DNA of 64,000 nucleotides from Raskinella chloraquaticus (SeqCode). GTDB taxonomy: Bacteria > Pseudomonadota > Alphaproteobacteria > Rhizobiales > UBA4765. Position 1 is the stretch's first letter; each line of letters begins with the position of its first letter. The notes below the pieces were generated by a model that ran no database searches, had not been told where the DNA came from, and worked only from the letters and a program-made list of their open reading frames with translations. This document shows positions 38,670-49,140 of the stretch, piece by piece. Where the stretch lies: positions 1-64,000 of the forward strand of contig DEZK01000013.1 in assembly GCA_002365175.1 (NCBI GenBank), given 5' to 3'. The position numbers and the translations under genes are program-made.

Positions 38670-39365
38670 TCAGATCGCCGCCGCAAGGCCCGGCGTCAAC
38701 GGCACAAACCGTACCTCGCCAAGGTCGATGGTTGCCGGATGGCCGCGCCCCTGGCGAAAAACCAGCAGGCGCTGGGCGGTATGGGGTGGTCCGACGGCGG
38801 CGATGATCGCGCCATCAGGGCGCAATTGGTCGAAGAGCGGGCGCGGGATTTCGTCAAGCGACCCGCCAACCAGAATGCGATCAAAGGGCGCGTGGTCCTT
38901 GTCGCCGGCCAGACCATCCCTGACGAGCACGGTCGCATTGCCGACACCATGGGCCCCCAGATGGCCGCGAGCGATTTTGGCCAGCGTCCGATAGCGCTCC
39001 AGCGAGATGACCTGGGCGGCCAGCGCCGCAAGGACCGCCGTCAGCCAGCCGCTGCCCGTACCGATTTCAAGAATCTTATGGGCCTTCGAGATATCGAGCG
39101 CCTCAACCATGCGGGCAGCGATACTGGGACGCTCGATCATCTGCCCGCAGGCAATCGGCAGTGAGCGGTCAGCGAGGGCGAACTCGGCGAATTCCCGGGC
39201 GACAAAAAGGTGGCGTGGCACCCTTTCAAGCGCGGACAGAACATCGCGCGAGCGCACGCCGCGCGCGCGCATCTCCATGATGAAGCCGGCGCGCCGTTCG
39301 GTATCGCGCGTGTTCAGCGCGTGCGTTGCCTGGTCAGTAGCGGGCGTGTCATCATCGGCCCCCAC
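38670..39365 (-). CDS. pcm: Protein-L-isoaspartate O-methyltransferase (variant active site)
   Basis: S-adenosylmethionine-dependent repair enzyme for isoaspartyl residues, 231 residues. The SAM-binding loop LEIGTGSGWLTAVLA and RVPRHLFVAREF are clear. The substrate motif usually written GQTISQP reads GQMIERP, so the conserved catalytic Ser is Glu; the codons were checked. GTG start at 39365 with GAGG just upstream. It follows surE by nine bases, and surE-pcm linkage is classical for stationary-phase or repair functions. Confidence 0.87.
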   Translation of the reverse strand: MGADDDTPATDQATHALNTRDTERRAGFIMEMRARGVRSRDVLSALERVPRHLFVAREFAEFALADRSLPIACGQMIERPSIAARMVEALDISKAHKILEIGTGSGWLTAVLAALAAQVISLERYRTLAKIARGHLGAHGVGNATVLVRDGLAGDKDHAPFDRILVGGSLDEIPRPLFDQLRPDGAIIAAVGPPHTAQRLLVFRQGRGHPATIDLGEVRFVPLTPGLAAAI

Positions 39366-39374
39366 CGCCGCCCC

Positions 39375-40139
39375 TCACGACATGGCAGCAGAAAGAAGCG
39401 GCATGGTATGGCGATCCGTCAGGTCAAGCTGCAGAGGAGTGACGGAGACATAGCCGGCGCGCAGCGCCGCCAGATCACTGCCCTCGGCAGCGTCCATGGT
39501 GCGACCGCGATACGTCAGCCAGTAATAATTAAATCCGCGGCCATCGATCCGCGCATCGACTTGCAGCAAATTCTGGTCGCGCTTGCCCTGACACGTGATC
39601 TTGACGCCCAACACATCACTCGCATCGCAGTCAGGAAAATTGATGTTGAGCAGAGTGCTGGACGGAATGTCGGTCGCCAGCAGGCGGGTGATCAGTTCAG
39701 GGGCCAATGTTTCCGCTGTAGCGTAACGCACGAGGTTGCGATCAACAGCGTGGTTATAGCCTTGCGACAGGGCGATGGAGCGTACACCTAGCAAGATTCC
39801 CTCCATAGCCCCCGCCACGGTTCCTGAGTAGGTGACATCATCGGCAACATTAAGGCCGCGATTGACGCCAGAAAGGACAAGATCGGGCGGATTGTCGGCA
39901 AGAATCCGGCGCACCCCCATAATGACACAATCCGTCGGCGTACCACGCACCGCGAAATGGCGCGGAGAAATCTCGCGCAGGCGCAGCGGTTCGCTCAAGG
40001 TCAAAGAATGGGCAACGCCCGACTGGTCGGTCTCAGGTGCAATCACCCACACATCATCCGAAAGGGATCTGGCGATGCGCTCCATAGCGCCCAGCCCGTC
40101 GGCATGAATGCCGTCGTCATTTGTCACCAGAATGCGCAA
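39375..40139 (-). CDS. surE: 5'/3'-nucleotidase SurE
   Basis: Metal-dependent nucleotidase, 254 residues. The metal-binding opening [15 protein letters not shown], the ATP/AMP-pocket [19 protein letters not shown] and the conserved QKxx-like tail are seen. It dephosphorylates nucleoside monophosphates. Located 12 bases after serS and nine before pcm. Confidence 0.96.
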   Translation of the reverse strand: MRILVTNDDGIHADGLGAMERIARSLSDDVWVIAPETDQSGVAHSLTLSEPLRLREISPRHFAVRGTPTDCVIMGVRRILADNPPDLVLSGVNRGLNVADDVTYSGTVAGAMEGILLGVRSIALSQGYNHAVDRNLVRYATAETLAPELITRLLATDIPSSTLLNINFPDCDASDVLGVKITCQGKRDQNLLQVDARIDGRGFNYYWLTYRGRTMDAAEGSDLAALRAGYVSVTPLQLDLTDRHTMPLLSAAMS

Positions 40140-40151
40140 GGCAAGACCCTT

Positions 40152-41438
40152 TCAGGAAGCAGGAATGATCATATCGCGACCGCCCATATACGGTCGCAAC
40201 GCCTCGGGGATGACAATGGAGCCATCGGCGTGCTGGTAGTTTTCCATCACCGCTACCAGACAGCGACCAACCGCCACGCCTGATCCGTTGAGCGTGTGCA
40301 CAAAGCGCGGCGCGCCCTTGCCATCCATCGGACGGTAGCGGGCATTCATGCGCCGGGCCTGAAAATCCCCGCAATTCGAGCAGGACGAAATCTCGCGATA
40401 GGCGTTCTGCCCCGGCAGCCAGACTTCGATGTCGTAGGTTTTGCGCGCCGCAAAACCCATGTCGCCCGTGCACAGGGTGATGGTACGAAACGGCAGTTCG
40501 AGGCGACGTAAAATGGTTTCCGCCGCGTTCAGCATGCGTTCATGCTCGCTGTCCGACTGCTCGGGCGCCGTAATCGACACCAGCTCGACCTTCATGAACT
40601 GGTGAACGCGGATCATGCCGCGCGTATCGCGCCCCGCCGAGCCAGCCTCCGAGCGGAAGCACGGGGTGTGGGCGGTATAGCGATAGGGCAGCTTCGCCTC
40701 GTCCTGAATATCGTCGCGCACATAATTGGTGACCGATACTTCGGCGGTGGGGGTAAGCCAGAAATCACCACTGACGTGGAACAAATCCTCAGCGAATTTC
40801 GGCAGATTTCCCGTGCCATAGGCGGTATGTTGACGGACGAGCAGCGGGGGGTTGGTCTCGGTATAGCCATGCTCGCTGGTGTGAATATCGAGCATGAACT
40901 GGGCTAGCGCCCGCTCCAGCTGCGCAAGCTGGCCCTTCAGGACGACGAAGCGGGCGCCAGAAATCTTTGCCGCCGTTTCAAAATCCATCTGACCAAGCGC
41001 TTCGCCCAATTCGAAATGCTGCTTTGGTGCAAAATCAAACGTCTTCGGCGTTCCCCAGCGGTGGCGCTCGACATTACCGCTTTCATCGCGCCCATCAGGC
41101 ACTTCGGCAGCCGGGAGATTGGGAATGGCGGCTAACAGGGCGGTGAGTTCGGCCTCAACGCGTCGCTCATCGGCTTCGAGCGCCGGCCTATCCTGCTTCA
41201 GCGCCGCCACTTCGTCCATCAGGCTCCTGGCGCGGGCCTCATCCCGGGCAGCTTTAGCCGCGCCGATTTCCTTTGATGCGGCGTTGCGCCGCTCCTGCGC
41301 TGTTTGCAGCCGCGCGATAATGCTGCGGCGCTCCTCATCAAGGCGCAGAATCTGTGGCGCCATCGGCGACAGACCTCGTCGTCCGAGCGCACTGTCGAAG
41401 GATGTTGGCTGATCACGAATCGTTTTGATGTCATGCAT
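40152..41438 (-). CDS. serS: Seryl-tRNA synthetase
   Basis: Class II aminoacyl-tRNA synthetase, 428 residues. N-terminal coiled-coil arm (about 30-100, Lys/Ala/Glu-rich) that binds the long arm of tRNA-Ser, then motif 2 ([21 protein letters not shown]) and motif 3 ([17 protein letters not shown]). ATG at 41438 gives [11 protein letters not shown], the expected N-terminus. Confidence 0.97.
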   Translation of the reverse strand: MHDIKTIRDQPTSFDSALGRRGLSPMAPQILRLDEERRSIIARLQTAQERRNAASKEIGAAKAARDEARARSLMDEVAALKQDRPALEADERRVEAELTALLAAIPNLPAAEVPDGRDESGNVERHRWGTPKTFDFAPKQHFELGEALGQMDFETAAKISGARFVVLKGQLAQLERALAQFMLDIHTSEHGYTETNPPLLVRQHTAYGTGNLPKFAEDLFHVSGDFWLTPTAEVSVTNYVRDDIQDEAKLPYRYTAHTPCFRSEAGSAGRDTRGMIRVHQFMKVELVSITAPEQSDSEHERMLNAAETILRRLELPFRTITLCTGDMGFAARKTYDIEVWLPGQNAYREISSCSNCGDFQARRMNARYRPMDGKGAPRFVHTLNGSGVAVGRCLVAVMENYQHADGSIVIPEALRPYMGGRDMIIPAS

Positions 41439-41504
41439 GGCAGTATCCTTGATCGCCCACCGCAGGCCGGCAGATCAAGCCCGGCGAATGCGCGATGCAG
41501 CTTT

Positions 41505-42317
41505 TCAGGTGGATGATTGGCGCAGCTTGTCAGCCGCAGCGCGACGCGCCTCGATGATTTTGACGACGTAGATGCTGGCCTCATAGAGAAGCAGCGTCGG
41601 CAATGCCAAAATAACCTGACTGCCGACATCGGGGGGCGCCAGCACGGCTGAGGCCGCAAACACACCAACAATCGCGAAACGACGCTTGTCGCGCAGCCCT
41701 TGGGACGTCACCACGCCAACCTGCGCGAGCAGCGACAAAATGACCGGCAGTTGGAACATCAGTCCAAAAGCCATCATGAAGGTCATGAGGAAGCTCAGAT
41801 AGCGCTCGGTCGTGGGCAGCATCTCGATCGACACGCCAGAGAGCGAGGCACCGCCCAGTTGCTGCATGCTGGCAAAGAAGCGGAGTGCCGCTGGCGCGGC
41901 TACAAAATAAACCATCAGGCCGCCCAGCAGAAAGAAGGCCGGTGTGGCGATCAGATAAGGGCGGAACGCATTGCGCTCATGGCGGTAAAGCCCGGGCGCG
42001 ATGAAAGCGTAGAGCTGGTAGAGGAGAAACGGGCAGCAGATAAAAATGCCGCCAAAGAGCGCAATCTGCAGCTGCGTGAACAGATATTCCGCCGGCCCGG
42101 TGAAGACGACGCGGGCGATCTGATCGCTCGGGAGAGCGCCCTTGTAGGGGTAGAGCAACAAGTCGAAAATCGTATTGGCAAAAAAGAAGCAGACGACGAC
42201 GATGGCCAGCAGCACGACAAATGAGCGCACGATGCGCGAGCGCAACTCCAGGAGATGCGACATCAGCGGCGCGCGCGACGCCTCGATATCGTCCTTGCCA
42301 TCGTCAATAACCGTCAT
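41505..42317 (-). CDS. tatC: Twin-arginine translocase subunit TatC
   Basis: Six-helix integral membrane receptor of the Tat pathway, 270 residues. The N-terminal signature MSHLLELRSRIVRS and the motif FIAPGLYRHER are typical. Downstream of tatB by 64 bases. No tatA is seen in this cluster. Confidence 0.96.
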   Translation of the reverse strand: MTVIDDGKDDIEASRAPLMSHLLELRSRIVRSFVVLLAIVVVCFFFANTIFDLLLYPYKGALPSDQIARVVFTGPAEYLFTQLQIALFGGIFICCPFLLYQLYAFIAPGLYRHERNAFRPYLIATPAFFLLGGLMVYFVAAPAALRFFASMQQLGGASLSGVSIEMLPTTERYLSFLMTFMMAFGLMFQLPVILSLLAQVGVVTSQGLRDKRRFAIVGVFAASAVLAPPDVGSQVILALPTLLLYEASIYVVKIIEARRAAADKLRQSST

Positions 42318-42381
42318 CGGTGATGTCTACCTTCTCTCCCCGTGCAGGCGCAAGTCAAACCGCACATCGGTCTCAACCCGA

Positions 42382-42915
42382 CTACGAGGCTTTGGCAGGG
42401 CGCGTCGTATCCTCGACCGTGGGACCTGCCTGCGCCGACGTATCCACCGAGGGCGCGGGCGTAGAGGGAGGTTCAGAGACAAAGGCCGTCAGATCGACCG
42501 GCGGGGCCGGTTCGACAGGCGGCAACATCGTTTCGGTTGGGTCCCTGGCAGCGGGTGAGGAGGGCAAGGGGGCGATTGTCTGTCCCGGTGCATCGCCCAG
42601 CAACGTCCCGGTCTGTTCGATTTCATTCTTGATATTGCGCGTTTCATCCGCAAAACGCGACAACGTCTCGGTCACCTTCTGCACAGGTGATAAATGACGC
42701 ATATCGCGCACTTCATCGAGCGTCTTGCGTACATCATCGAGATTGGCATCGCGCATGGCATCGTTGAACTGCCCCTGAAATTCGCCAGCCATCTGCCGCG
42801 CCTTGTTGATAAGGCGTCCAAGCGAGCGCATGGCGTCAGGATAGTCCTGCGGCTTCAAAACCAGCAGGGCGATCACGCCAACCAGCAATATTTCGGTCCA
42901 GCCGATGCCAAACAT
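42382..42915 (-). CDS. tatB: Twin-arginine translocase subunit TatB
   Basis: TatB of about 177 residues: a short N-terminal membrane helix MFGIGWTEILLVGVIALLVL, a hinge Pro (LKPQDYP), an amphipathic helix, a long charged helical region and a Pro-rich tail. ATG at 42915 is chosen because the membrane helix then starts at residue 1; an earlier in-frame start would add a Cys-rich tail. The 140 bases between this gene and scpB are too short for a tatA. Confidence 0.92.
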   Translation of the reverse strand: MFGIGWTEILLVGVIALLVLKPQDYPDAMRSLGRLINKARQMAGEFQGQFNDAMRDANLDDVRKTLDEVRDMRHLSPVQKVTETLSRFADETRNIKNEIEQTGTLLGDAPGQTIAPLPSSPAARDPTETMLPPVEPAPPVDLTAFVSEPPSTPAPSVDTSAQAGPTVEDTTRPAKAS

Positions 42916-43055
42916 GCGGCAAAACACTCCAGACAGCGCAGCTTTGCTGCAAAAACAGCAAATGCCTTCGAGACACCATGTGAGACATGGCGCGCAAGCA
43001 GCCAAAGGTCAATAGAAAGACGTGCCCCGCAGCACCCGCAAACAACCATCCGTGA

Positions 43056-43835
43056 TCAGGATTGCCTGTCGATCACCGGCGGTTCGCTCACCGGCTGAGG
43101 TTCATCGCGCGCGTCGGCGTCAATTTCTTCAGCCGTCCCGTCGTTCAATGGTTCCAACTCGTCCATCGCCTCCGAGCCGTCGAGCGGATCCTCATCGGGC
43201 GCCAGCGCCGGATCGTCGGTCGGTAGCGGGATGGCAAAGCCAGCGGGCAGCCGCACATCGATCAGGCCGGTCCCCTTCAATTCGTCAAGGCCGGGCAGAT
43301 CGCGGATGGCATCGAGCCCGAAATGAACCAGAAATTGTTCGCTTGTGCCCAGCGTGACCGGGCGGCCGGGCGTGCGCCGGCGGCCACGCATACGTATCCA
43401 GCCTGTATCGAGCAGAATGTCGAGAATGCCCTTCGAGGTCGCCACGCCGCGAATTTCCTCGATCTCGGCGCGCGTCACCGGCTGGTGATAAGCGATGATC
43501 GCGAGCGTTTCGATTTGCGCCCGCGTCAGTTTTTTTACTTCAACCGTTTCATCGCGCAAAAGAACCGCCAGATCATCGGCGGTGCGCAGCATCCATTTTC
43601 CGGCGATGCGGCGCAATTGCACGCCACGGTGTGCATAGTCGCTGACGAGATCGGCAAGAACGGCGGCAAGATCAACGCCGTCGGGCATGCGGCTGGCGAT
43701 TTTTGCCTCGTCAAGCGGCTCTGCGGCGGCAAACAGCAATGCCTCGGCAACGCGCATCGCCTGTTGATGCGGCGTCACATCGACCGGAGGCTCAAAGAGA
43801 TCATGGGGGTCGAGGCGGCGCCCGGCATCAGCCAT
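43056..43835 (-). CDS. scpB: Segregation and condensation protein B
   Basis: ScpB kleisin-associated subunit, about 259 residues. Winged-helix pair with motifs AEALLFAAAEPL, LTRAQIETLAIIAYHQPVTR and EIRGVATSKGILDILLDTGWIR. The C-terminal tail is long and acidic (DDPALAPDEDPLDGSEAMDE), a common alphaproteobacterial extension. ATG at 43835 overlaps the scpA stop by eight bases. Confidence 0.95.
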   Translation of the reverse strand: MADAGRRLDPHDLFEPPVDVTPHQQAMRVAEALLFAAAEPLDEAKIASRMPDGVDLAAVLADLVSDYAHRGVQLRRIAGKWMLRTADDLAVLLRDETVEVKKLTRAQIETLAIIAYHQPVTRAEIEEIRGVATSKGILDILLDTGWIRMRGRRRTPGRPVTLGTSEQFLVHFGLDAIRDLPGLDELKGTGLIDVRLPAGFAIPLPTDDPALAPDEDPLDGSEAMDELEPLNDGTAEEIDADARDEPQPVSEPPVIDRQS

Positions 43836-44643
43836 GCGTGTCTTCCTTATGGCCATCGGGCTTGTGGCGCCTGACATAAATCGGGCGAAATGCTGCCTCC
43901 TGGCGCAATTGAACGGTTCCGTCGCGCGCCATCTCCAACGATGTCGCAAGACTTGATGCCCTTATCGTGGCGCGCTGACCAGGCTCGGCGACATACGCGA
44001 TCAGATATTCATCAAGACTGGTCCACTCGCTTGCCATTCCAACCAGACGTTCGAGAGCCTGGCGCGCATCGGCGAGCGACCATACCGGTCGGCGTTGCAA
44101 TGTGACGCGCGCCAGAGCGGTCTTTGATCGTTGAACCGCGTAGGCTTTCAGAAGATCGACGAGATTTGCGTCCCATTGGCTGGTGACGCTCGCCCGCACC
44201 CCCTCGGGTGCGCCACGCGCGAACACATCCAGCCCCAGGCGATGACGCGCCATCAGCCGGGCGCCCGCCTGACGGATGATATCGAGCCGGCGCAGACGCT
44301 CGGTCAGTGATTCCGCCAGATCTTCGCCCGACGGCTCGCCCTCGCCGCGCTGATCAGGGAGCAATAATTTGCTTTTCAGAAAGGCGAGCCAGGCTGCCAT
44401 CAGCAGGTAATCAGCGGCGAGTTCGATACGCAGACGTCGCACCTTGTCGATAAAAATCAGATATTGCTCGGCCAGCGCAAGGATCGACAGACGCTGGAGA
44501 TCAACTTTCTGCTGGCGCGCCAGATCGAGCAGCAGATCAAGCGGCCCTTCATAACCGCCAAGATCAACGACGAGGCGCGGATCGCTTTCTGCCCGCCCTT
44601 CGGCCAGATCGATGACCGCGCTCATATCAGTGCTGTCAGACAT
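43828..44643 (-). CDS. scpA: Segregation and condensation protein A
   Basis: Kleisin ScpA, about 271 residues, which bridges SMC heads in chromosome condensation. Signature YEGPLDLLLDLARQQKVDL near the N-terminus, followed by DYLLMAAWLAFLKSKLLLP. ATG at 44643 gives MSDSTDMSAVID and overlaps the nagZ stop by eight bases. ScpA, ScpB and SMC act as one complex. Confidence 0.96.
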   Translation of the reverse strand: MSDSTDMSAVIDLAEGRAESDPRLVVDLGGYEGPLDLLLDLARQQKVDLQRLSILALAEQYLIFIDKVRRLRIELAADYLLMAAWLAFLKSKLLLPDQRGEGEPSGEDLAESLTERLRRLDIIRQAGARLMARHRLGLDVFARGAPEGVRASVTSQWDANLVDLLKAYAVQRSKTALARVTLQRRPVWSLADARQALERLVGMASEWTSLDEYLIAYVAEPGQRATIRASSLATSLEMARDGTVQLRQEAAFRPIYVRRHKPDGHKEDTHG

Positions 44644-45706
44644 GGGCGAGGCTGCCGGGCGGCGAGGCGGCCGCCACATAGGCATCGGCGGCGCCGACGA
44701 GCGCAAGTAATTCGGTGAGCCGTGCTTCGGCCTGTCGGCGATCAAACGCTTGCGACGGCTGCAGCCGCGCCATGGCCGTAGCGCAACGGCTTTGGGCCAT
44801 CCCGGTCAATCGCCCTGCGCCAGCCGCAACAGCCCGCATTTCCTCCATATTGCCGCTGCAATGGAGAACAAGATCGATCCCCGCCTCCCGGCAATCGGCG
44901 GCAAGCCTGTCCATTGATCCCGACAACGCCTTCATGCCCAGATCATCGCTCATCAGCGCGCCGCGAAAACCGATGTCACCACGAATGATGTTGCTGATCA
45001 CGTCGGGCGACAGGGTGGCAGTGCGCGCGCCGTCGATGGCGTCATAAATAATATGGGCGGTCATCGCAAACGGGCAATCGGCCAAAGCGGCAAAGGGCAG
45101 AAAATCACTTGCAGCAAGAACATCTTTCGCAAGCGAGACGCGCGGTAACGCTACATGGCTATCGGCAAGACTGCGGCCGTGGCCGGGAATATGTTTAGCA
45201 ACCGGAAGCACGCCCGAGGCCAGATAGGCCTCCATGCTCGCCCGACCGAGCGCCGCGATCACCGCCGGATCGCGCGACAGGGCCCGGTCGCCGATGATGT
45301 CATGGGCACCGGGGATAGAGAGATCGAGGCAGGGCGCGCACACGGCGTTGATGCCAAGCGTGGTCAGATCATCGGCGATGAGGCGCGATTGGAGTGCGAC
45401 CCCTTCAAGCCCCCATTCCGGGCGCTTGTCATAGAGCAGCCCGAACCATTTCGCTGCGACAAAACTGCTCCAGAAAGGCTGGCGCAGGCGCTGCACCCTG
45501 CCCCCTTCCTGATCGATGAAGATCAGCGCCCGATCATCCTGCAGCGCGTCGCGAATAGCCGCGCAAAGTGCGATGACATCAGCCGGCTGACCGATATTAC
45601 GGGCGAACAATATCGTCGCAAAAGGCCGCGTATGGTGCAGAAAATCGCGCTCGTCGTCGCGAAGGACTGTACCTGCCAGTCCGGTGATGAAAGCGCCCTG
45701 ATTCAT
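44636..45706 (-). CDS. nagZ: Beta-N-acetylhexosaminidase NagZ
   Basis: Cytoplasmic glycoside hydrolase family 3 enzyme of cell-wall recycling, about 356 residues. Family motifs are FIDQEGGRVQRL, AKHIPGHGRSLADSH (with the His/Asp acid-base pair) and the nucleophile loop LMSDDLGMKAL. It cleaves GlcNAc from anhydromuropeptides. ATG at 45706 gives MNQGAFITG. Located between the SPOR gene and scpA. Confidence 0.95.
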   Translation of the reverse strand: MNQGAFITGLAGTVLRDDERDFLHHTRPFATILFARNIGQPADVIALCAAIRDALQDDRALIFIDQEGGRVQRLRQPFWSSFVAAKWFGLLYDKRPEWGLEGVALQSRLIADDLTTLGINAVCAPCLDLSIPGAHDIIGDRALSRDPAVIAALGRASMEAYLASGVLPVAKHIPGHGRSLADSHVALPRVSLAKDVLAASDFLPFAALADCPFAMTAHIIYDAIDGARTATLSPDVISNIIRGDIGFRGALMSDDLGMKALSGSMDRLAADCREAGIDLVLHCSGNMEEMRAVAAGAGRLTGMAQSRCATAMARLQPSQAFDRRQAEARLTELLALVGAADAYVAAASPPGSLAHV

Positions 45707-45823
45707 TGCCGCATTAACCGCGTGGACGGGCTGATGGTCAAGCTGCCACGTCAGGCAGGCAAACGCCATCCCCGCCTTTTATCGTGGCCAGATGCCGTTG
45801 CAGGGCGATGCAGCTGTCGCAAG

Positions 45824-47293
45824 CTAGCTCGCGCTCACCACGCAGCTGCCGCCCGCTGCCTTGTATTTCGTACAAAAATCCGCAGCTTCAGCGCGCGATT
45901 GCAATGGACCGACACGCACGCGGTAAAAGGTGCCTTTGCTTCCCAGATCCACTTCCTGGATGTCGGGTGACTGCCCGGACAGCAGTGAGGGGTAGCGCTT
46001 GCGCAAATTGGCAAAGCTCGCCACTGCCTCGTCGCGGCTGCGCTGCGATGAAATCTGCACCATGAAGCCAGCCGCATCATTCTGGGCCTGTGGCGCCTGA
46101 ACAACCGGCGCCCGGCTGGCTGGTGGAGCTTCACGCACCACCGGCTGGGCCAGCGCGGGATTAGGCGCCTGAGCCTTGGGCTGGGCAGATGCAATGGTTG
46201 GAACGCTGACCACAGCCCCAGGCGGCACGACTGTTGATGGCAGCGGATTGCCCTGGCCATTGCCAAGCCCTGTCGGTGAGCCAGCGAGAGCGTGGGTCGT
46301 TGTCGTTTCCGGGCGAACCGCAGGGCCAGATGCCGAGGGCGGCTTTGTGGGTTCGCTTTCGAGCGACCCATCAGGCTTTACCCGGATTGTCGTTGTTGAC
46401 ACCCGGCGTGGCTCGGACAGTTGGGTTGCTGGCGCTGTAGCGCCGGCTGGCTCAGACGGGCGCGCCGGCAGGCTTGACGCCGGCTGTTCCTCACGCGGGA
46501 CAAGACGCTCGACTGGCGCTGCCTTTCCCGCTTCAGGCACGCGATCAAAAATGACTTTGTTCGATGCCCGGCTTTCCGGAGGCAGTTCAGCGACCACGCG
46601 ACTCGGCCGCGGATCGGCACGGACAATCACCGGTTCAACTCCTGCCGATTTCGTGCCCTTCCAGGCGAAAAGCGACACGCCGGCGACGGCAGCCAGGCCG
46701 ACGACAACAAGGCCGAGGACGACGATGACGGTACCGAGCCCCTTCACCCGCCGGCCGCGCCTGGCTGACGCCGGCTCGTGCGGCGTGGGCGCCAGTGCGA
46801 TACCATCATCGAAATGAGGCGCCGCCTCATAGTCAAAATCCGTATCGCGCGCGGACGCTTGCCCGCTGCGCGCCGCTTGTGCCGGTTTTATCGGACTGGC
46901 TGCGCTCAAGTCGCGCTCGATTGCCGAAAACATCGCCTGATCGAGTACTCTTTCCTGCGTTCTTGCGACGGGTGGCGGCGGCTCTCGTGCCGCAACATCA
47001 TCCGCCGCAGCGGGACGGGGCTGGCCCTTGCTAAGCGCTGCCTCGAAGGCGGACGCGTCAATTCCAGAAAACAAGTCGTCAAGCGATGGGTCGCGACGGG
47101 GGGCAGGCGATGGCTGCGCGCGCTGCATCACGGGGCGTCGCGGATTGATCGGCGCGATGCTGCCGTTCTGACTGAGGGCGCGCTGCAATTCCTCGAGAGG
47201 ATCACTGCTGGCCGAAAACGCGTCGCTTGCCGGCGCCCGCATCTGATTGGGTTGTGGCGTCCAGTTGGTCCGCCTGAGGTTACTCTCATTCAT
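45824..47293 (-). CDS. SPOR domain protein (FtsN-like, single-pass membrane)
   Basis: Division-site protein of 489 residues. A cytoplasmic Arg/Pro-rich part is followed by a membrane helix around residues 185-210 (VIVVLGLVVVGLAAVAGVSL), a long disordered periplasmic linker rich in Pro, Ala and Thr, and a C-terminal SPOR domain (FMVQISSQRSRDEAVASFAN to YRVRVGPLQSRAEA). SPOR domains bind denuded peptidoglycan at the septum. It lies between argS and nagZ, the usual alphaproteobacterial site. Confidence 0.88.
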   Translation of the reverse strand: MNESNLRRTNWTPQPNQMRAPASDAFSASSDPLEELQRALSQNGSIAPINPRRPVMQRAQPSPAPRRDPSLDDLFSGIDASAFEAALSKGQPRPAAADDVAAREPPPPVARTQERVLDQAMFSAIERDLSAASPIKPAQAARSGQASARDTDFDYEAAPHFDDGIALAPTPHEPASARRGRRVKGLGTVIVVLGLVVVGLAAVAGVSLFAWKGTKSAGVEPVIVRADPRPSRVVAELPPESRASNKVIFDRVPEAGKAAPVERLVPREEQPASSLPARPSEPAGATAPATQLSEPRRVSTTTIRVKPDGSLESEPTKPPSASGPAVRPETTTTHALAGSPTGLGNGQGNPLPSTVVPPGAVVSVPTIASAQPKAQAPNPALAQPVVREAPPASRAPVVQAPQAQNDAAGFMVQISSQRSRDEAVASFANLRKRYPSLLSGQSPDIQEVDLGSKGTFYRVRVGPLQSRAEAADFCTKYKAAGGSCVVSAS

Positions 47294-47355
47294 CGCTACC
47301 GCCTTGCAGTATCACCTGTCGGACCCACCGGAAGCACACCCCGCGTGAAGCAACG

Positions 47356-49116
47356 CTAGCGCATTTCCTGCGGCGCCGAGACGCCAAGTATTCCAAGGCC
47401 ACTTGCCAATACGCATTCGACTGCACGCACCAACGCAAGACGAGCCACGGTCAACAATCTATCATCTGAGTTAATGAACCGTAATTGTGGCATGTCTTTG
47501 CCGCGACTCCAAAGCCCGTGAAACTGGCTTGCCAGTTCATAGAGATAGAAGGCAATGCGGTGCGGCTCCCTTGCATTCGCAGCGCTGGAGATCATGCGGG
47601 GATAGGCGGCGAGCAGCTTGATCAGACCAAGCTCCTGCTGTTCCGTCAGCCGCGCTACGCTTGCCAGATCCGGAACCGCATAGGGGTCAATATCGGGCAT
47701 GATTTCGCGCGCGTTGCGGTAAACGGAGTGCGCCCGCGCATGGGCGTATTGCACATAAAAGACCGGATTATCCTTCGATTGCTCGACGACTTTTGCCAGG
47801 TCGAAATCGAGCGGCGCGTCGCTCTTGCGCATCAGCATCATGAAACGCACGGCGTCACATCCAACTTCGTCGATGACTTCGCGCAAGGTGACGAACTGTC
47901 CCGAGCGCTTGGACATGCGCACAGGCTCACCTGCCCTGAAGAGGCGCACCAGCTGGGTGAGAACGATATCAAGGTCAGCCTTGCCGCCGCTGATTGCTGT
48001 CACAGCCGCCTTCATGCGCTTTACATAGCCGCCATGATCAGCGCCCCAGATATCGACCTGCCGGTTGAAGCCACGCCGATACTTGCTGCGATGATAGGCA
48101 ATATCGGACGCGAAATAGGTAAAACCGCCATCGGATTTCAAGAGCGGGCGATCGACATCATCGCCAAAGCGCGTTGAGGCAAACAGCGTCTGCTCGCGGT
48201 CTTCCCACTCCTCGCTCGTCTGGCCCTTGGGCGGCGGCAGGCGCCCGACATAAACCAGGTTCTGCCGGCGCAATTCCTCAAGCGATTCGGTAATCTGGTC
48301 GTCGTGACCGGCGCCGAGCGATTGTTCGGAAAAGTAGACATCATGAACGATGCCGAGCGCTGCCAGATCCTCTCGAATGAGGTCCATCATGGCGTCGATC
48401 GCGCGCTGCCGGAACAAGGGCAGCCATGCCGATTCGTCGGACGCTGCAGCGAAGCGATCACCATAATCGCGTGCCAGCGCTTCGCCGACCGGTATCAGAT
48501 AATCACCAGGATAAAGCCCTTCGGGAATGGCATCGATCACCGTCCCAAGCGCCTCGCGGTAGCGCAGATAGACGGAGCGCGCCAGCACATCGACCTGCGC
48601 GCCTGCATCATTGATGTAGTATTCTTTGGTAACCGCCATGCCGGTCCGCGCCAGCAGGGCAGCGATTGCATCGCCAACCACAGCGCCACGGCCATGCCCG
48701 ACATGCATCGGCCCGGTCGGGTTCGCCGACACATATTCGACGTTGACCCTGTCTTCGGTGTTGCGCGGAGAACCGCCGTACGCCTGTGGATGCTCCAGGA
48801 TATCGACCAGCAACCGATGCCAGAACGCGTCACGCAGCGAAAAATTGACAAACCCCGGCCCGGCAATCGTCGCGTCAGTCACATCGCTGTCCTGCGCCAG
48901 CGCCGCAGCCAGCACTTCTGCGATCTCACGCGGCTTCAACCCGGCAGGTTTGGCCAGAACCATGGCGGCATTTGACGACAAATCACCATGGGCAGCGTCG
49001 CGCGGCGCTTCAACCGACACATGTTGCAGATCGGCATTCTTTAAAACAATATCTTTTATAACAGATGCTTGTAAATGTTTCTTTATGCGATTTGTAAAGT
49101 CGTCGAAAACATCCAT
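47356..49116 (-). CDS. argS: Arginyl-tRNA synthetase
   Basis: Class I synthetase, 586 residues. The HIGH motif appears as PMHVGHGRG and the KMSKS-type loop as [10 protein letters not shown]. The C-terminal DALR anticodon-binding domain follows ([11 protein letters not shown]), and the end is [19 protein letters not shown]. It begins 24 bases after dgt on the same strand. Confidence 0.97.
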   Translation of the reverse strand: MDVFDDFTNRIKKHLQASVIKDIVLKNADLQHVSVEAPRDAAHGDLSSNAAMVLAKPAGLKPREIAEVLAAALAQDSDVTDATIAGPGFVNFSLRDAFWHRLLVDILEHPQAYGGSPRNTEDRVNVEYVSANPTGPMHVGHGRGAVVGDAIAALLARTGMAVTKEYYINDAGAQVDVLARSVYLRYREALGTVIDAIPEGLYPGDYLIPVGEALARDYGDRFAAASDESAWLPLFRQRAIDAMMDLIREDLAALGIVHDVYFSEQSLGAGHDDQITESLEELRRQNLVYVGRLPPPKGQTSEEWEDREQTLFASTRFGDDVDRPLLKSDGGFTYFASDIAYHRSKYRRGFNRQVDIWGADHGGYVKRMKAAVTAISGGKADLDIVLTQLVRLFRAGEPVRMSKRSGQFVTLREVIDEVGCDAVRFMMLMRKSDAPLDFDLAKVVEQSKDNPVFYVQYAHARAHSVYRNAREIMPDIDPYAVPDLASVARLTEQQELGLIKLLAAYPRMISSAANAREPHRIAFYLYELASQFHGLWSRGKDMPQLRFINSDDRLLTVARLALVRAVECVLASGLGILGVSAPQEMR

Positions 49117-49140
49117 ATCCGTCTCCTGCGGCGAGGCTCG

